This document shows positions 1 to 9,133 of a DNA stretch of 64,000 nucleotides, in pieces. The position numbers and the translations under genes were made by a program. The stretch spans positions 1,931,102 through 1,995,101 of the forward strand of contig CP114124.1 of NCBI GenBank assembly GCA_029959195.1, written 5' to 3'. A model generated the notes under the pieces. It saw only the letters and a list, made by a program, of their open reading frames with translations. It was not told the DNA's origin and searched no databases. This DNA is from Dictyophora rubrovolvata (taxonomy: Eukaryota; Basidiomycota; Agaricomycetes; Phallales; Phallaceae). Numbering within the stretch: position 1 is the first letter of the stretch; each line of letters opens with the position of its first letter.

Positions 1-240
1 CGGAGACATTTTGACACTGTTTGTCGGTCGTTCCAAACTTCCGTGGTATCCCAGAAGCAGTTTGGCACCCTTTTTTCGTAACATACTAGTTGGCATGCTG
101 GCATTTCACACTGGCACGTTTGGTCGGGGCGTGCCAGTCAGAAATTCCAAACGTTCGTGACCATCCATCTCACGAAGCAGTTTGGCACTGATCTTCCGGA
201 AAATTCCGGCACCTCTGAAAGAAAGGATTTTGACACTGCT
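1..240. repeat. Decayed direct repeats at left edge
   Basis: Two diverged copies of a roughly 115-120 bp unit are visible. The string GAAGCAGTTTGGCAC occurs at 54-68 and again at 174-188, and TTCCAAAC at 31-38 and 145-152. TTTTGACACTG near position 10 recurs near 228. No coding frame explains them. They may be the end of a longer repeat continuing left of the window. Confidence 0.4.
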
Positions 241-636
241 GGGTCGACACTTTCAGCACCTGAACCGACGTTTCGGGAAAGCATCAAGTGTATTGCAAGT
301 GCTCGATTTTAGTTTCAGATATCAATTGAGGACGTTCGAAGACGCGACGAAAGCTCGAGGAGAAATACGGTGGCCACATACTTATATGCCGAAGTATCAT
401 GCTTTCGAACCGTGTTATTCTCTTCTAAAGCTTCGTCCATGACATGACAATCTGCGGTGACTGTTAGAATAAGGTTCCGAGTGCCGGGATGCTCTCATAA
501 TGGCAAACCGTCTGGGGGTATGATGAGTTAGACGAATATTGATAGATCGACACGGTGACAGTCCTACTCCAGGACATGTCATACTGCTCCGAAGATACCC
601 CGAGGAACACGGATTCTTTAGCTTGCGCAAGAAAGT
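241..636. other. No supported gene; 5' flank of the 637 gene
   Basis: Short open frames on both strands lack family resemblance and convincing splice structure. The stretch most likely holds the promoter and leader of the downstream gene. Confidence 0.4.
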
Positions 637-1878
637 TTGGATGTTCTATTAGTCACGACCTCCAGAGGAACATACATAAAAGCCTCTTCAAAACCTGGCC
701 AAATACCTCAAGCTCAAGCTCAAGCTATGTCAGCAAGGATGCAACATGTTCAATTCGTAACTCCCCCCGCTTTCGCTTTCGCTTCGGCTCCCTTTTTCCT
801 GCCTGCCGTGCAAAGTCTCGTGCCCAGCGGTCAAACGTCCGCTCGCACTTTACCAGTAATAACCGCACAGACAGGTCCATTCACCGACTACCCCCCTCGA
901 TCCGAAGAAGAAGGAGACGACTCGAAGCTCGTATACACATACGGTTCCTTCCACGAAGAACCAATCGCAGCACTCAGCATCAACACCTGCCACAACGACA
1001 CCTGGACACTTTGCATTCCAGTTGAGATGCCTGAAATTCCCAATGCGACACTCCTCGCGGTCAACTACATGATCACGTACGCGACAACGGGAGACAACGG
1101 GAATTCGACCATCCAGACTGACGTGATTCTCACCACCGAGAATGTCCCAACGGGGGTACTCATCGAAGGTACAGGTCTTGAAGTTTACAGGAGGAACAAG
1201 ACGGGCTACGGACCGCGTACGGTCGACCACGACGCAGCGCTTTGTCTCTCGACGACCCTCGCCGTCAAATGCAATGGGGGTGGTGAACAGTGGAGTCATT
1301 ACGTGGATAGCCAGCACATCACTCCCAACGTGCGCATCATCGACAAAGAAGCTCGTCTTTATGTGGTGTTCCACGTCTGTGAGTACCCCACTGCGAGAAC
1401 TATTAGGAGTCTGTCTGTGGAGGTCTCCGCGACATGGCAAAAGGAGGAGGTTGAAAAGAAAGCCCAGCAGGAAGCAGCGGAGAAGGCGGAGGCAGAGAGA
1501 GCGGAGGCAGAGGAGAAAGAGCGCCAGAGGAGCGTCAGACACGCGGAGGAGAAGGCGGCAAGGGAGGCGGCGGAAGCGTGGCGATGTGAGGAGAGACGGG
1601 CACGAGAGGAGGAGAAGGAGGCACGGAAGGAGTTGACACTGGCAATAAAGGCGGCGGAAGAGTGGAGAAACGAGGAGAAACGAGCAAGGGTCTTTGCAGC
1701 TGCGCCCGACGAAGCGGACGCGAAAACGCAGGACCGCATAAAGGACATACTGGAGAAAAACCCGAGTCTCGCGGGGGGTACATGCACCAGCGGATACGAG
1801 TGGAAAAAGACGGCGACTGGATACAAGTGTGGAGGAGGGGGACACGAGTTGACTTTTGCTGACCTGAATATGGTGTGA
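637..1878 (+). CDS. Uncharacterised 413-residue protein with C-terminal coiled coil
   Basis: A single uninterrupted frame of 413 codons; I do not recognise the family. Residues 1-90 are low-complexity and hydrophobic/proline-rich. Residues about 90-265 look like a compact globular domain rich in beta-type sequence, with several cysteines and a conserved-looking stretch around CHNDTWTLCIPVEMP. Residues about 268-350 are almost purely Glu/Ala/Arg/Lys, a long charged coiled coil or single alpha helix. The tail has CTSGYEWKKTATGYKCGGGG, whose paired cysteines and glycines may form a small loop. There is no clear signal peptide. An internal Met at about residue 31 (MSARMQ) is an alternative start. 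Long open frames on other strands over the coiled-coil part are shadows of its biased composition. Confidence 0.65.
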   Translation: MDVLLVTTSRGTYIKASSKPGQIPQAQAQAMSARMQHVQFVTPPAFAFASAPFFLPAVQSLVPSGQTSARTLPVITAQTGPFTDYPPRSEEEGDDSKLVYTYGSFHEEPIAALSINTCHNDTWTLCIPVEMPEIPNATLLAVNYMITYATTGDNGNSTIQTDVILTTENVPTGVLIEGTGLEVYRRNKTGYGPRTVDHDAALCLSTTLAVKCNGGGEQWSHYVDSQHITPNVRIIDKEARLYVVFHVCEYPTARTIRSLSVEVSATWQKEEVEKKAQQEAAEKAEAERAEAEEKERQRSVRHAEEKAAREAAEAWRCEERRAREEEKEARKELTLAIKAAEEWRNEEKRARVFAAAPDEADAKTQDRIKDILEKNPSLAGGTCTSGYEWKKTATGYKCGGGGHELTFADLNMV

Positions 1879-2352
1879 TTATGGTAAGGTGCAGCCTCCA
1901 GTATATAAAGTCTCGATTTTACTCACCTTTTCTCCCCCAGGTCGCTCTTTTCCTGTCTTCTCGTTATAAGCCTAAAAACATCGCTCTTTCCTTCCCTATC
2001 AGTGTTTCTCCAAGTATAAAAATGTTTTGCGTTGGAAATTGAAGTGTGCCGGCGTTCAAGAAAGAGAGATGGAGACACATGAAAGTCATATGCTGGGGAA
2101 CATGAATATTAGTGCACTAAACTAAGTTGATATCTCGAGAAACGAAAGAGATAATGCGTTCGCAAGTGAAAGAATTAGCGCTGGCATTACATAATGCAAA
2201 TAGCTTGCAAAGAAATATGGTGGGGACTGGCGGAAAATATAAGTATCTGAGATCCTCTCGATAGAAAATAATTACGATGGTGAATGACAAGCGCTTGAAA
2301 TCCCAGATTCAAGCTCCGGTGACCATCACAAACAGGGTTCAGTCCCTCCCAT
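1879..2352. other. Intergenic, 413-residue gene to COX20
   Basis: No gene seen. A TATA-like TATATAAAG lies at about 1903. A small hairpin (GCTTGAA stem, 8-nt loop, TTCAAGC) lies at about 2292-2313, just upstream of COX20. Otherwise AT-rich. Confidence 0.4.
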
Positions 2353-2782
2353 ATGGGCTCCAGCCAGAATGTAGACGAAAGCAAGGACGTCTCCTTCATT
2401 CAAAAGCTTGGCCAGATACCATGTGCGAGAACGAGCTTGTTGAGCGGGATAGCGGGGGGTCTCGGATTTGGTGTTATTAGGGGCCTCAATTCGCGTAACC
2501 TCTGTTCCAGTTTAAAGTCTGTTTGCCTATATCGCTTCACTCCACTTTTTAGCACGGGTTGTCGCTTTTAATTGGACGATGGGCTCTTTTCTGTTTATTT
2601 CGTTGGGTATCTGGTAAATATTCTTTACCCTTTGTCGGTGCGTTTTTTCTAAAGTCTGATTGTACTACAGGACCGTGTGTCGGGCGAGGATTAGAGAAGA
2701 ACATCAGCGGATGCAAGTTTTGGTTGATTCTTTACCCAAACTCAGGAGACGGAAGTCGGAAGAGTTGGAGCGCAGCAACTAG
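2353..2782 (+). CDS. COX20: COX20, cytochrome c oxidase assembly chaperone
   Basis: Three exons (2353-2494, 2553-2613, 2671-2782) with GT-AG introns of 58 and 57 nt give 104 residues. The product matches the Cox20/FAM36A family: an N-terminal IPCARTSLLSGIAGG segment followed by GFGVIRGL (first membrane helix), then VVAFNWTMGSFLFISLG (second helix) and a charged tail with CRARIREEHQRM. Known role: a mitochondrial inner-membrane chaperone that binds newly made Cox2 and presents it for maturation and copper insertion. Length and two-helix layout are normal for the family. The ATG at 2353 is chosen because the family begins a few residues before this segment. The call depends on the intron joins, each of which keeps the frame and restores family sequence. 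Confidence 0.88.
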
Positions 2783-2879
2783 ACTTTATATTCGACAACT
2801 TTGCAGATTGTCACCGATATCATGCATTGATGAGTACGCAAATTGATGATAAACGTATCCATAGGAGAAACATAAGTAG

Positions 2880-3830
2880 AACTGTAAAAGGCGCTATTAA
2901 CTACCTCGAACAAATCCTTGTTTTGCCGGTGAAACGTCAATGCTTTTTCAAATGATATCTTTGCTTCTTTTAAGCGACCTTGCCTCAGCTTAATCTCTCC
3001 GAGCTTCTAGTAATTCCAGGCTTGTCCTGCCATATTTCTCTCCGACTGGTGCAGTCTTAATGCGTTTTTGAAAAGCATCTTCCGCTTCTTCCAGCCGTCC
3101 CATCACCGCATAAATTCGACCATCCCAATTTGTAAAGATTCCTATAGCCTCTCCCCGAAGGTGGTCGCAACTCCCATATAGTTTTGGAGCTACTATCACA
3201 TCTAGTGAAGAGTATTAAAGCTTCCCTAAACGACTTCTCCGCACTGTCTAGCTGTCCAGAATTGAAATATAGTTGACCGAGATCTTGATAGAGTCCGGCC
3301 GCACTCTCCGCATCCTGAGGAAGGTCTATGGCTGCCTTTAAACCCTTTTCTGCGTCGTGTAGTATTCGGCCCCAATTCGCATAAACCGAGGCAAGTTTGC
3401 GCTGGCAATAAATTTGGCTTGATACGTCTTTTCTTTGTTGAGAAAGGGACAGAGCACTTGTGAACGCATCCGCAGCACCCAGTACTACTAGATTGATTCT
3501 TCTGACTAAATGCTCCTTCGGAACCACTCTTACTCGCAACGGCTTGAGTCGACGCAGGGATCCCCATCTCTTTCGTTCGGGACTTGATTTCTAATTTCCT
3601 TTTTCTCGCAGGAGTTCCAAAGAGCAGCGAAATGCTCCCCTGAGCATCCTCTATATTACGATCGTTTTGGATATAAAAGATACCGAGCTTTTGAAGAGCG
3701 CAGGCTTGGCGCAGGATATCGTCAGAGTGGGATACCGATTCGAGGAGCTTCTTCTCAGCCTCCTGCTGATCGGTGATGGTGTTCGGAATCTGGTTAATAA
3801 ATTTTGGAGTTTTGTTTGGGAGCACTGAAC
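2880..3830 (-). pseudogene. Decayed tetratricopeptide-repeat (TPR) protein gene
   Basis: The minus strand carries several TPR-like units spread over three frames. From the 5' side: ADQQ/EAEKKLLESVSHSDDILRQACALQKLGIFY (about 3650-3790), then KLASVYANWGRILHDAEKGL and LYQDLGQLYFNSGQLDSAEK (about 3230-3410), then NWDGRIYAVMGRLEEAEDAFQ (about 3055-3130) and LGEIKLRQGRLKEAKISFEK (about 2920-2990). Each has the ~34-residue spacing and the A/G/Y pattern of TPRs of the kinesin-light-chain type, common in fungal NACHT/TPR proteins. Frame changes near 3550 and 3200 and an in-frame stop near 3005 are not explained by good splice sites, so I read it as a pseudogene. The 5' part of the gene cannot be identified. 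Confidence 0.6.
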
Positions 3831-4574
3831 ATGATAGTTCAGAGACGGTGAACCAAACATAAAGTATGGTGCGTGCTCACTTTTGATTATTCGAAACCAA
3901 TAAAGGCTGGCGTTTAGAGAATTCTTTACATAAAATAACTCGTGAACCGTCACTTCGAGAAACCTGACTCGGAAATCTCAGGCGTCAATCATCCTTCTTG
4001 TGGCAGTCAGTCAACTTCAACGCACTTCTGATATTCTTCAACTTTGATCCACGGCAGTGACACTGTTTTCTTGAGATAGCAGGAAATGTCACCGGAGAGA
4101 GCAACAACACCTCTTCTGTAAGAGCCTTTGTGCTTTGCATTTCCTACTATAGCTCTTTAACGTGAGCGATTTTTTGGCCTAATCACCGTACTTGCCTGTC
4201 CAACTGTTAGAATGTCATCAAAGAAGTGCCGCAATACTTCCAACATAAGGAACCTATTTGAAAAGGCCGGCGAAGTCTTGTCCAAGGCCGCGTTGCAGTT
4301 CAACCTGTCCAGTACTTATTATGATATCAGACGCAATCATTTTCGATGTGAACGCCATCTTGCAGTTAAGGTCAAGAGCAGATTGTTGTTCCCAAGTCCG
4401 ATTATGTCAGACTCATCTATGGTACTTGACATGCTTGACACACCATTCGTACTATACCTTTATCGTATTACGCGTCGTGGACTCAGCTACACGCGCTACT
4501 AGTAGTATCCAATGGCAAATGTCAATAAATCCGTAGAGATATATCAGTTTTATCCATTTTGACACTTCGGGAAC
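3831..4574. other. Intergenic, possible further remnants of the TPR gene
   Basis: No intact gene. On the minus strand around 4254-4370 there is an open stretch (MAFTSKMIASDIIISTGQ and onward) that could be a leftover exon, but nothing identifies it. Confidence 0.3.
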
Positions 4575-4918
4575 TTTTGCCTCTCTTTTTTTCCGGAAAG
4601 TACATATGTATGTCATCCCAAATTCTTCGCATCCTGCCCACTTGAAGGATCTTATCGCAACCCGCATCCACACACTCTGAAACATATATGCGTAGTATAA
4701 CTCCTTTCTCAGCACTTGAAGGTTGAAGGTTGAAGGCTCGCAATTATCGTCCCTTCTTACACTTACATACACGCATATAAGGTACAAAGAAAAAGAGAGC
4801 ACACACATGCACAGCAAAAACACGGCTAAAAATCTATAGTATACAACGAGTGGCACCCCGCGAACTCAAGCTTCCGCGCAATGTTCCGTCCCTCATTCAA
4901 TCCATCAACCATTGAACA
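4575..4918 (-). repeat. Partial duplicate of the CDK7 gene 3' end
   Basis: This stretch is a diverged copy of about 8776-9198, which is the last codons and 3' flank of the CDK7 gene. Shared strings include GTATGTCATCCC, CACACATGCACA, AGCAAAAACAC and CATTCAATCCATCAACCAT. The last ~19 codons of the CDK7 tail (SMVDGLN, then [12 protein letters not shown]) are still readable on the minus strand, but the native stop is absent. Homology ends abruptly at about 4918. It is a segmental-duplication remnant, not a functional gene. Confidence 0.75.
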
Positions 4919-5084
4919 TAAATCCACGATCTATAACATTCAACAAAACGTTGGCGTCAGATTATGTACAAATAAAAGGCAGCGAACAAGCTTGCCTCGA
5001 GAAAAGAGAACCTACTTTTTGGTCTCAATGGGTACATATCCTAAGGGAAGAGTTTCAGGGGCTGAGCGAGGGTGCGACGTGCGG

Positions 5085-5330
5085 AAGAAAGACGCAGAGA
5101 GGGGGGAAGAAACCAATACGACGCAATACCGAAAGGATCTGCTGAATGGGATTGAGTAGGCGTCGGAGAAGTGCTGTCTGTCCGAGGGTGTAACAGCTGA
5201 ATGGAACGAGGAAGCAATAAAATGCACGAGAAGGAGAGGGAGAAGAAACCAGAATAACGTGATAGCGAAAGGATGGCGTAGGAGATTGAGGAGGCGGAAA
5301 AAATGCCGTCTGTCGAAAATGAATGAAAAA
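5085..5330. repeat. Decayed tandem duplication, ~130-bp unit
   Basis: Unit A (about 5085-5200) and unit B (about 5218-5330) share the same order of short blocks: GAAGAAACCA, ATA(C/G)CGAAAGGAT, GGAGATTGAG/GGGATTGAGTAGGCG, GCCGTCTGTC/GCTGTCTGTC. Both are purine-rich. No coding sense is evident in either strand. It fills the gap between the CDK7 duplicate and the truncated coiled-coil gene copy. Confidence 0.5.
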
Positions 5331-5891
5331 GTAGTGCAGAGGGACGTTTGCTTCCAGTTTGAATTGAGTCGTTAGACGTCAATATCCCTGACATAGAACA
5401 GGATTGCATAACAGTCCGTGAGCATTTTTCGACATCGCTCATGATCATCAAGCAGTAGTACCATTTCGATTGCACCGAGTCCATTGGTCACCAGAGTGTG
5501 CTGCCTTGTTGGCTTTCCTTCGGACGTCCGAATAGTTATTGTTCAGATACGGGGAGATTTCCTCCCCACTGAAATAAGTATTCTGTTTCGTCGGGATTTC
5601 CTCCACCAAGTCTGTAACCGCTTTGGTGGCCAGACTCTGCCGTTGATCTGGGGGGCGCGATGTCATACCAGCCGCTATGACCCCGTTCTTTGGCCACCAG
5701 CTCTCGGACTGAGTCCAAGAGATAGCGGGACAAGGGCCACCCAAATGGCTCTTGCATCTGGAAGACCATGCGTTAGGAAAACGGAATTAAGTTCATGGGA
5801 CAAAGACTTGTTGGAATCCCAGGCTCGACGCAGTAGCGGACACAGAAAGGGTAAGTAGTATTAAGCGGTAGCTTAGGTAAGATACATGGAG

Positions 5892-6910
5892 GGGCCATGA
5901 GAATTTGACGCGCAAGCCTACCGCGCTGCCGCGACATTGCCGCGACCTGCAAAAAAAACCTCCTATAGGGTACAAACTCAAGCTGTAAGGCTCAGTAGAG
6001 TGTTGAATATAATGAGTAGAAGTATCTGAATATTATATAACATACTTTAGAGAGATAAAATGAGAGTTTGGCATAGGTTGTGGCATATGATATGTCGCGG
6101 TGAAGTCGCGGTAAGAATTCCTTGTATGGAAATTATCGCGCTAAAGGCGCGGTACGATTGCTGTGTAAGGAATCTTCACCGCGCGAGTGGCCACATAAGG
6201 AATTCTTAACGCGCGAGTTGCCATGTAAGGAATCTTTACCGCGCCATTAGATAAGCATTGTTCAAAGCACTTGCTTCGCTATTGGACAACTGCTCATTAT
6301 CAATTTGATATATTTATTAATATTTTAATGGTTCGGGTGTTTACTTTTCTGATATAAGCTATATAAGTCTAACAATTAAATTGTAAATACAGGATTGGTT
6401 CACATATCTATATCAGCAGGCTGCATTTCTAGCCAATCGTTTCTCTTCTACTGGAAAACCCAAAGAAAAGAGTTAGTTGAGTTTACACCAACTCAATATT
6501 CTGACTGACTTGTTGCTTTCTAGTTGCTGGAATATATCAGGCAGATTCATATCCTCCAAGAATGTTACCTGGATATAATCAAAGAGGTCATCATCTTCTA
6601 AGTAAAATACTCGGTAGCTTATGATATTTATATATACCAGGCAAACCATTCGACTATTTTATACATCCTGATTATCCTCGTATATGTTTTCCTTTATATG
6701 ATAACTTCAAGTAACTCAAATACTTTTGTAGATTCAATATTTCAAGATAAGCATATTCAGCCCGATTCTGTCACTTCGGGGCCAGCACATGTTCCTCCTA
6801 TAATCAATGCAGCCACTAGGAGGGCACATTTTGCAGCGGGCGGCGGGTGGGACTCGCGCGGTACACTGTCGCGGCAGCGCGGTAGGCCGCGCGCTAAATT
6901 CTTGTAGCCC
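5892..6910. mobile_element. Non-autonomous MULE-like DNA transposon (MITE), 1,019 bp
   Basis: Terminal inverted repeats of about 43 bp: the left end begins GGGCCATGAGAATTT and the reverse complement of the right end begins GGGCTACAAGAATTT. Both continue through the shared block CCTACCGCGCTGCCGCGAC. It is flanked by a perfect 9-bp direct repeat TACATGGAG at 5883-5891 and 6911-6919. A 9-bp target duplication is typical of Mutator-like elements (established knowledge); hAT and KDZ elements make 8 bp. The interior is AT-rich and has no transposase frame, so it must have been moved by an enzyme encoded elsewhere. The perfect target duplication suggests fairly recent insertion, although the two ends have already diverged from each other. 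Confidence 0.85.
6093..6245. repeat. Internal 30-bp repeat cluster in the MITE
   Basis: Three head-to-tail units begin TAAGGAAT at 6166, 6196 and 6226, an exact 30-bp period, each followed by a CCGCGCGAG-like block. An inverted copy (GGTAAGAATTCCTTGTATGG) lies at about 6109-6128. The repeated GC-rich blocks resemble the terminal repeats in base content. They may be binding sites for the transposase. Confidence 0.65.
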
Positions 6911-7050
6911 TACATGGAGTAACTCATATTCTAACAAGACTAACCTTGAGTCCTTGACCACCGAGTTTCTTAGCTCAGCCAATTTTACCCTCATTTCAAC
7001 TATTTCTCTCCTCCTTTCGGCCATTTCTCCCTTCACGCGAGCCTTAAACT

Positions 7051-7401
7051 AAGTGATCTGGCATGTTTCCCTACCTACGTTTATGTATTGATACAGGTCC
7101 AAACTTGTGTCGGTGAACTGTGGCTGTTTGTTGCAGCTCGTCTCCTGGTTGTAGCGCTTTATTGGCTCCTCGACTTCTCAATCACATTTACTTTTCTTAC
7201 TTAGAAAAATCGTGGTCGTCGAAGGAAACCTTTTGGTCTGTGATGGTCCACCGTTATTGCTAAATTAATTGTTCCTTTTTTACAAGTCAGATATTGTATA
7301 TTTAGTATGTTGGTTATTTACAACAACTTCTTACTGTCATTTCACTAAGCGAGATCCGGACCAATCGACTGAACACTGAGAGGAACATTTGCAATGAGTT
7401 A
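7051..7401. other. Spacer between the two coiled-coil gene copies
   Basis: No gene found. It is the 5' side of the broken copy and the 3' flank of the intact copy on the minus strand. The last ~70 bases resemble the 3' flank of the broken copy near 5330-5371. Confidence 0.4.
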
Positions 7402-8319
7402 TTAGACGTCAATATCATTGACGTGGAAAAGAATGGCATAACAGTCTGAAAGCATTTTACGATTTTGCTCATCAAGCGGCAGCGTTTGTATGGCTTCTCT
7501 GATTTCACTTTGTTCAGGTTTCCATCGTACGTCCGAATTATTGTTCGAATAAAAAGGGATATCCGCCGCACCAAAACGTATGTTCATTTTCGTCGGGTTG
7601 TTCTCCACCAAGGTCGTAAGCATTTGGGTGGCCGTACTCTGTTGAGCTGGGTTAATGTCATACCAGTTACTATAACCCAGCTCTTCGGCCACCAGCCCTC
7701 GGATAGAGTCCAAGAGATAGCGAGACCAAAGACTAACCTCGGCCACCGAGTTTGTTAGCTCAGCTATTTCTCCGCTCTTTTCAACCATTTCTCCCCTTCT
7801 TTCAACCATTTCTCCCTTCATATCAGCCATTTCTCTCGTTATGACCCCCCTCATTTTAACGACCATTCCCTTCACTTCAGCGATTGTTCCCTTCACTTCA
7901 GTGATTGTTCCCTTCACTTCAGCGATTGTTCCCTTCACTTCAGCGATTGTTCCCTTCACTTCAGTGATTGTTTCCCCCACTTCAGTGATTGTTTCTCCGA
8001 CTTCAGCGATTGTTTCCCCGACTTTAGCGATTCTGCCCTCCACTTCAGCGATTCTGCCCTTCAGTTCAGCCATTATTATCTTCATTTCAGCCATTTCTCT
8101 CTTCATTCCCCTCCTCTCAACCATTTCTCCCCTCCTTTCAGCCATTTCTCTCGTCAATTTCTCTGTCGTTCTTTCAGCCATCTCTCTCTCCATTTCATCC
8201 ATTTTTCTCGTCAATTTTTCTGTCGCTCTTTCAGCCATTTCTCTCATCAATTCTTCTTCCATCTCCCTTAACATTCCATCCATTTCTCCCCTCGATTCAA
8301 GCATTTCTTGTTGAAGCAT
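7402..8319 (-). CDS. Coiled-coil protein with heptad minisatellite and unassigned C-terminal domain
   Basis: A 305-codon frame. Residues 1-205 are one long heptad array: early units read like REMAERTTEKLT, later units are E-V-K-G-T-I-(A/T) repeated about nine times at DNA level in exact 21-bp steps (7871-8080). Residues 210-305 form a compact domain with SRYLLDSIRGLVAEELGYS, then NWYDI, NPTKMNIRFGAADIPFYS and ending CYAILFHVNDIDV. I do not recognise this domain. The DNA just before the ATG at 8319 reads CTTCCAG (a 3' splice site), so an upstream exon is likely and the true start may lie further 5'. A decayed sister copy lies at 5372-7050. There is no signal peptide or membrane segment. Probably an oligomeric cytoplasmic or nuclear protein (inference). 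Confidence 0.6.
   Translation of the reverse strand: MLQQEMLESRGEMDGMLREMEEELMREMAERATEKLTRKMDEMEREMAERTTEKLTREMAERRGEMVERRGMKREMAEMKIIMAELKGRIAEVEGRIAKVGETIAEVGETITEVGETITEVKGTIAEVKGTIAEVKGTITEVKGTIAEVKGMVVKMRGVITREMADMKGEMVERRGEMVEKSGEIAELTNSVAEVSLWSRYLLDSIRGLVAEELGYSNWYDINPAQQSTATQMLTTLVENNPTKMNIRFGAADIPFYSNNNSDVRWKPEQSEIREAIQTLPLDEQNRKMLSDCYAILFHVNDIDV
7871..8080. repeat. 21-bp minisatellite, ~10 units, coding for heptads
   Basis: On the plus strand the unit is TTCACTTCAGCGATTGTTCCC, repeated at 7871, 7892, 7913, 7934, 7955, 7976, 7997, 8018, 8039 and, degenerate, 8060. The first four or five units are nearly identical and later ones drift. On the minus strand each unit is one seven-residue coiled-coil turn, so copy-number change keeps both frame and heptad register. 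Confidence 0.9.
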
Positions 8320-9133
8320 ATCTGGAAGTTAGGAAAACGGGAGTTGTTGAAGATAGTAGGACAGCGCCACAAGTGTGAGCGCCTATGTAGACAGGTTATG
8401 TCATTCGATCTGGTGTTAAATCTGGTACTCAACCTGACTTTCAAATTATTAGTCATGCAACACGTGATATGCTCAATAGGCACATATGTCATAATCGGCA
8501 TAGTCTACAGCTTTCTGTCTACCTCATATTTTATTTATCTTTACTTATGTTTCACAATAACTTTTTCTGTTTGTCAAACCATGTGGTGCAGATTGCCGCT
8601 CAAGGCCCTAGTTAACTCAGTCACGCGCTCGCCTAAAGGTTCAAACGTTCAATGTTCATTGATAACTTGACTCTTAGCAGCTTGGGAGTCGGTCTTCGCA
8701 TAGCCTGGGTCGAAGCCTGCAACTGTTCTGCACCCCTCCCGATCCTACGATCTGCGTGAACAATTTTGTGGACCAGCACTGCCTCCCTTTTTGCCGGAAA
8801 GTATGTCATCCCGAATTCTTCGCACCCCGCACCACTTAAAACATAAATCTTATCACACCCGCACTCACGCTCTCTGAAATATATATAATACGACTCCTCG
8901 GCACCCGGGGCTTAGAGCTTGAAGCTCGAAGGCTCGCAATTGTCATCCCTTCTCTCCGACGCATGAATCCTACCATAAACACGCTTCACTGATCAGCCAC
9001 ATATACAATTCCTTTTACACTACATACACGTACAAAAATTACAGAAAGGAAAAAAGAAAAGTGCACACATGCACACAGCAAAAACACAGCTAAAAATCCA
9101 TAGTGTGATGTAAATATACAACGAGTGGCGTAT
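8320..9133. other. Intergenic, coiled-coil gene to CDK7
   Basis: Contains the putative 3' splice site and possible 5' exon of the coiled-coil gene (minus strand, 8320-8500) and the 3' flank of CDK7 (about 8776-9133). The latter part is the donor of the duplicate at 4575-4918. No other gene is supported. Confidence 0.4.

Larger units (their letters stand above)
5372..7050 (-). pseudogene. Truncated copy of the coiled-coil/WYDI gene, split by a MITE
   Basis: The minus strand carries a broken paralogue of the gene at 7402-8319. The 3' part (5372-5769) gives SRYLLDSVRELVAKERGHSG followed by WYDI, shifts frame once, then continues LATKAVTDLVEEIPTKQNTY and YLNNNYSDVRR, and ends LTDCYAILFYVRDIDV plus stop, matching the intact copy throughout. 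A coiled-coil fragment (GEMAERRREIVEMRVKLAEL) survives at about 6940-7036. Between them lies a 1,019-bp MITE with its target-site duplication (5883-6919). Near 5770 the sequence resembles the acceptor-side intron just upstream of 8319, so most of the coiled coil has been lost from this copy. Function is unknown. Confidence 0.65.

Noticed and set aside
850-1845. 331-codon open frame on the minus strand opposite the 637-1878 gene
   Set aside because: Low-complexity Leu/Arg/Cys-rich shadow of the Glu/Ala/Arg-rich coding strand; no domain.
2277-2480. Open frame starting at 2277 overlapping COX20
   Set aside because: Different frame from COX20, no resemblance to any family, and COX20 exon 1 accounts for the sequence.
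7871-8080. CRISPR-like array
   Set aside because: Repeats are contiguous 21-bp units with no spacers and encode heptads in a eukaryotic gene.
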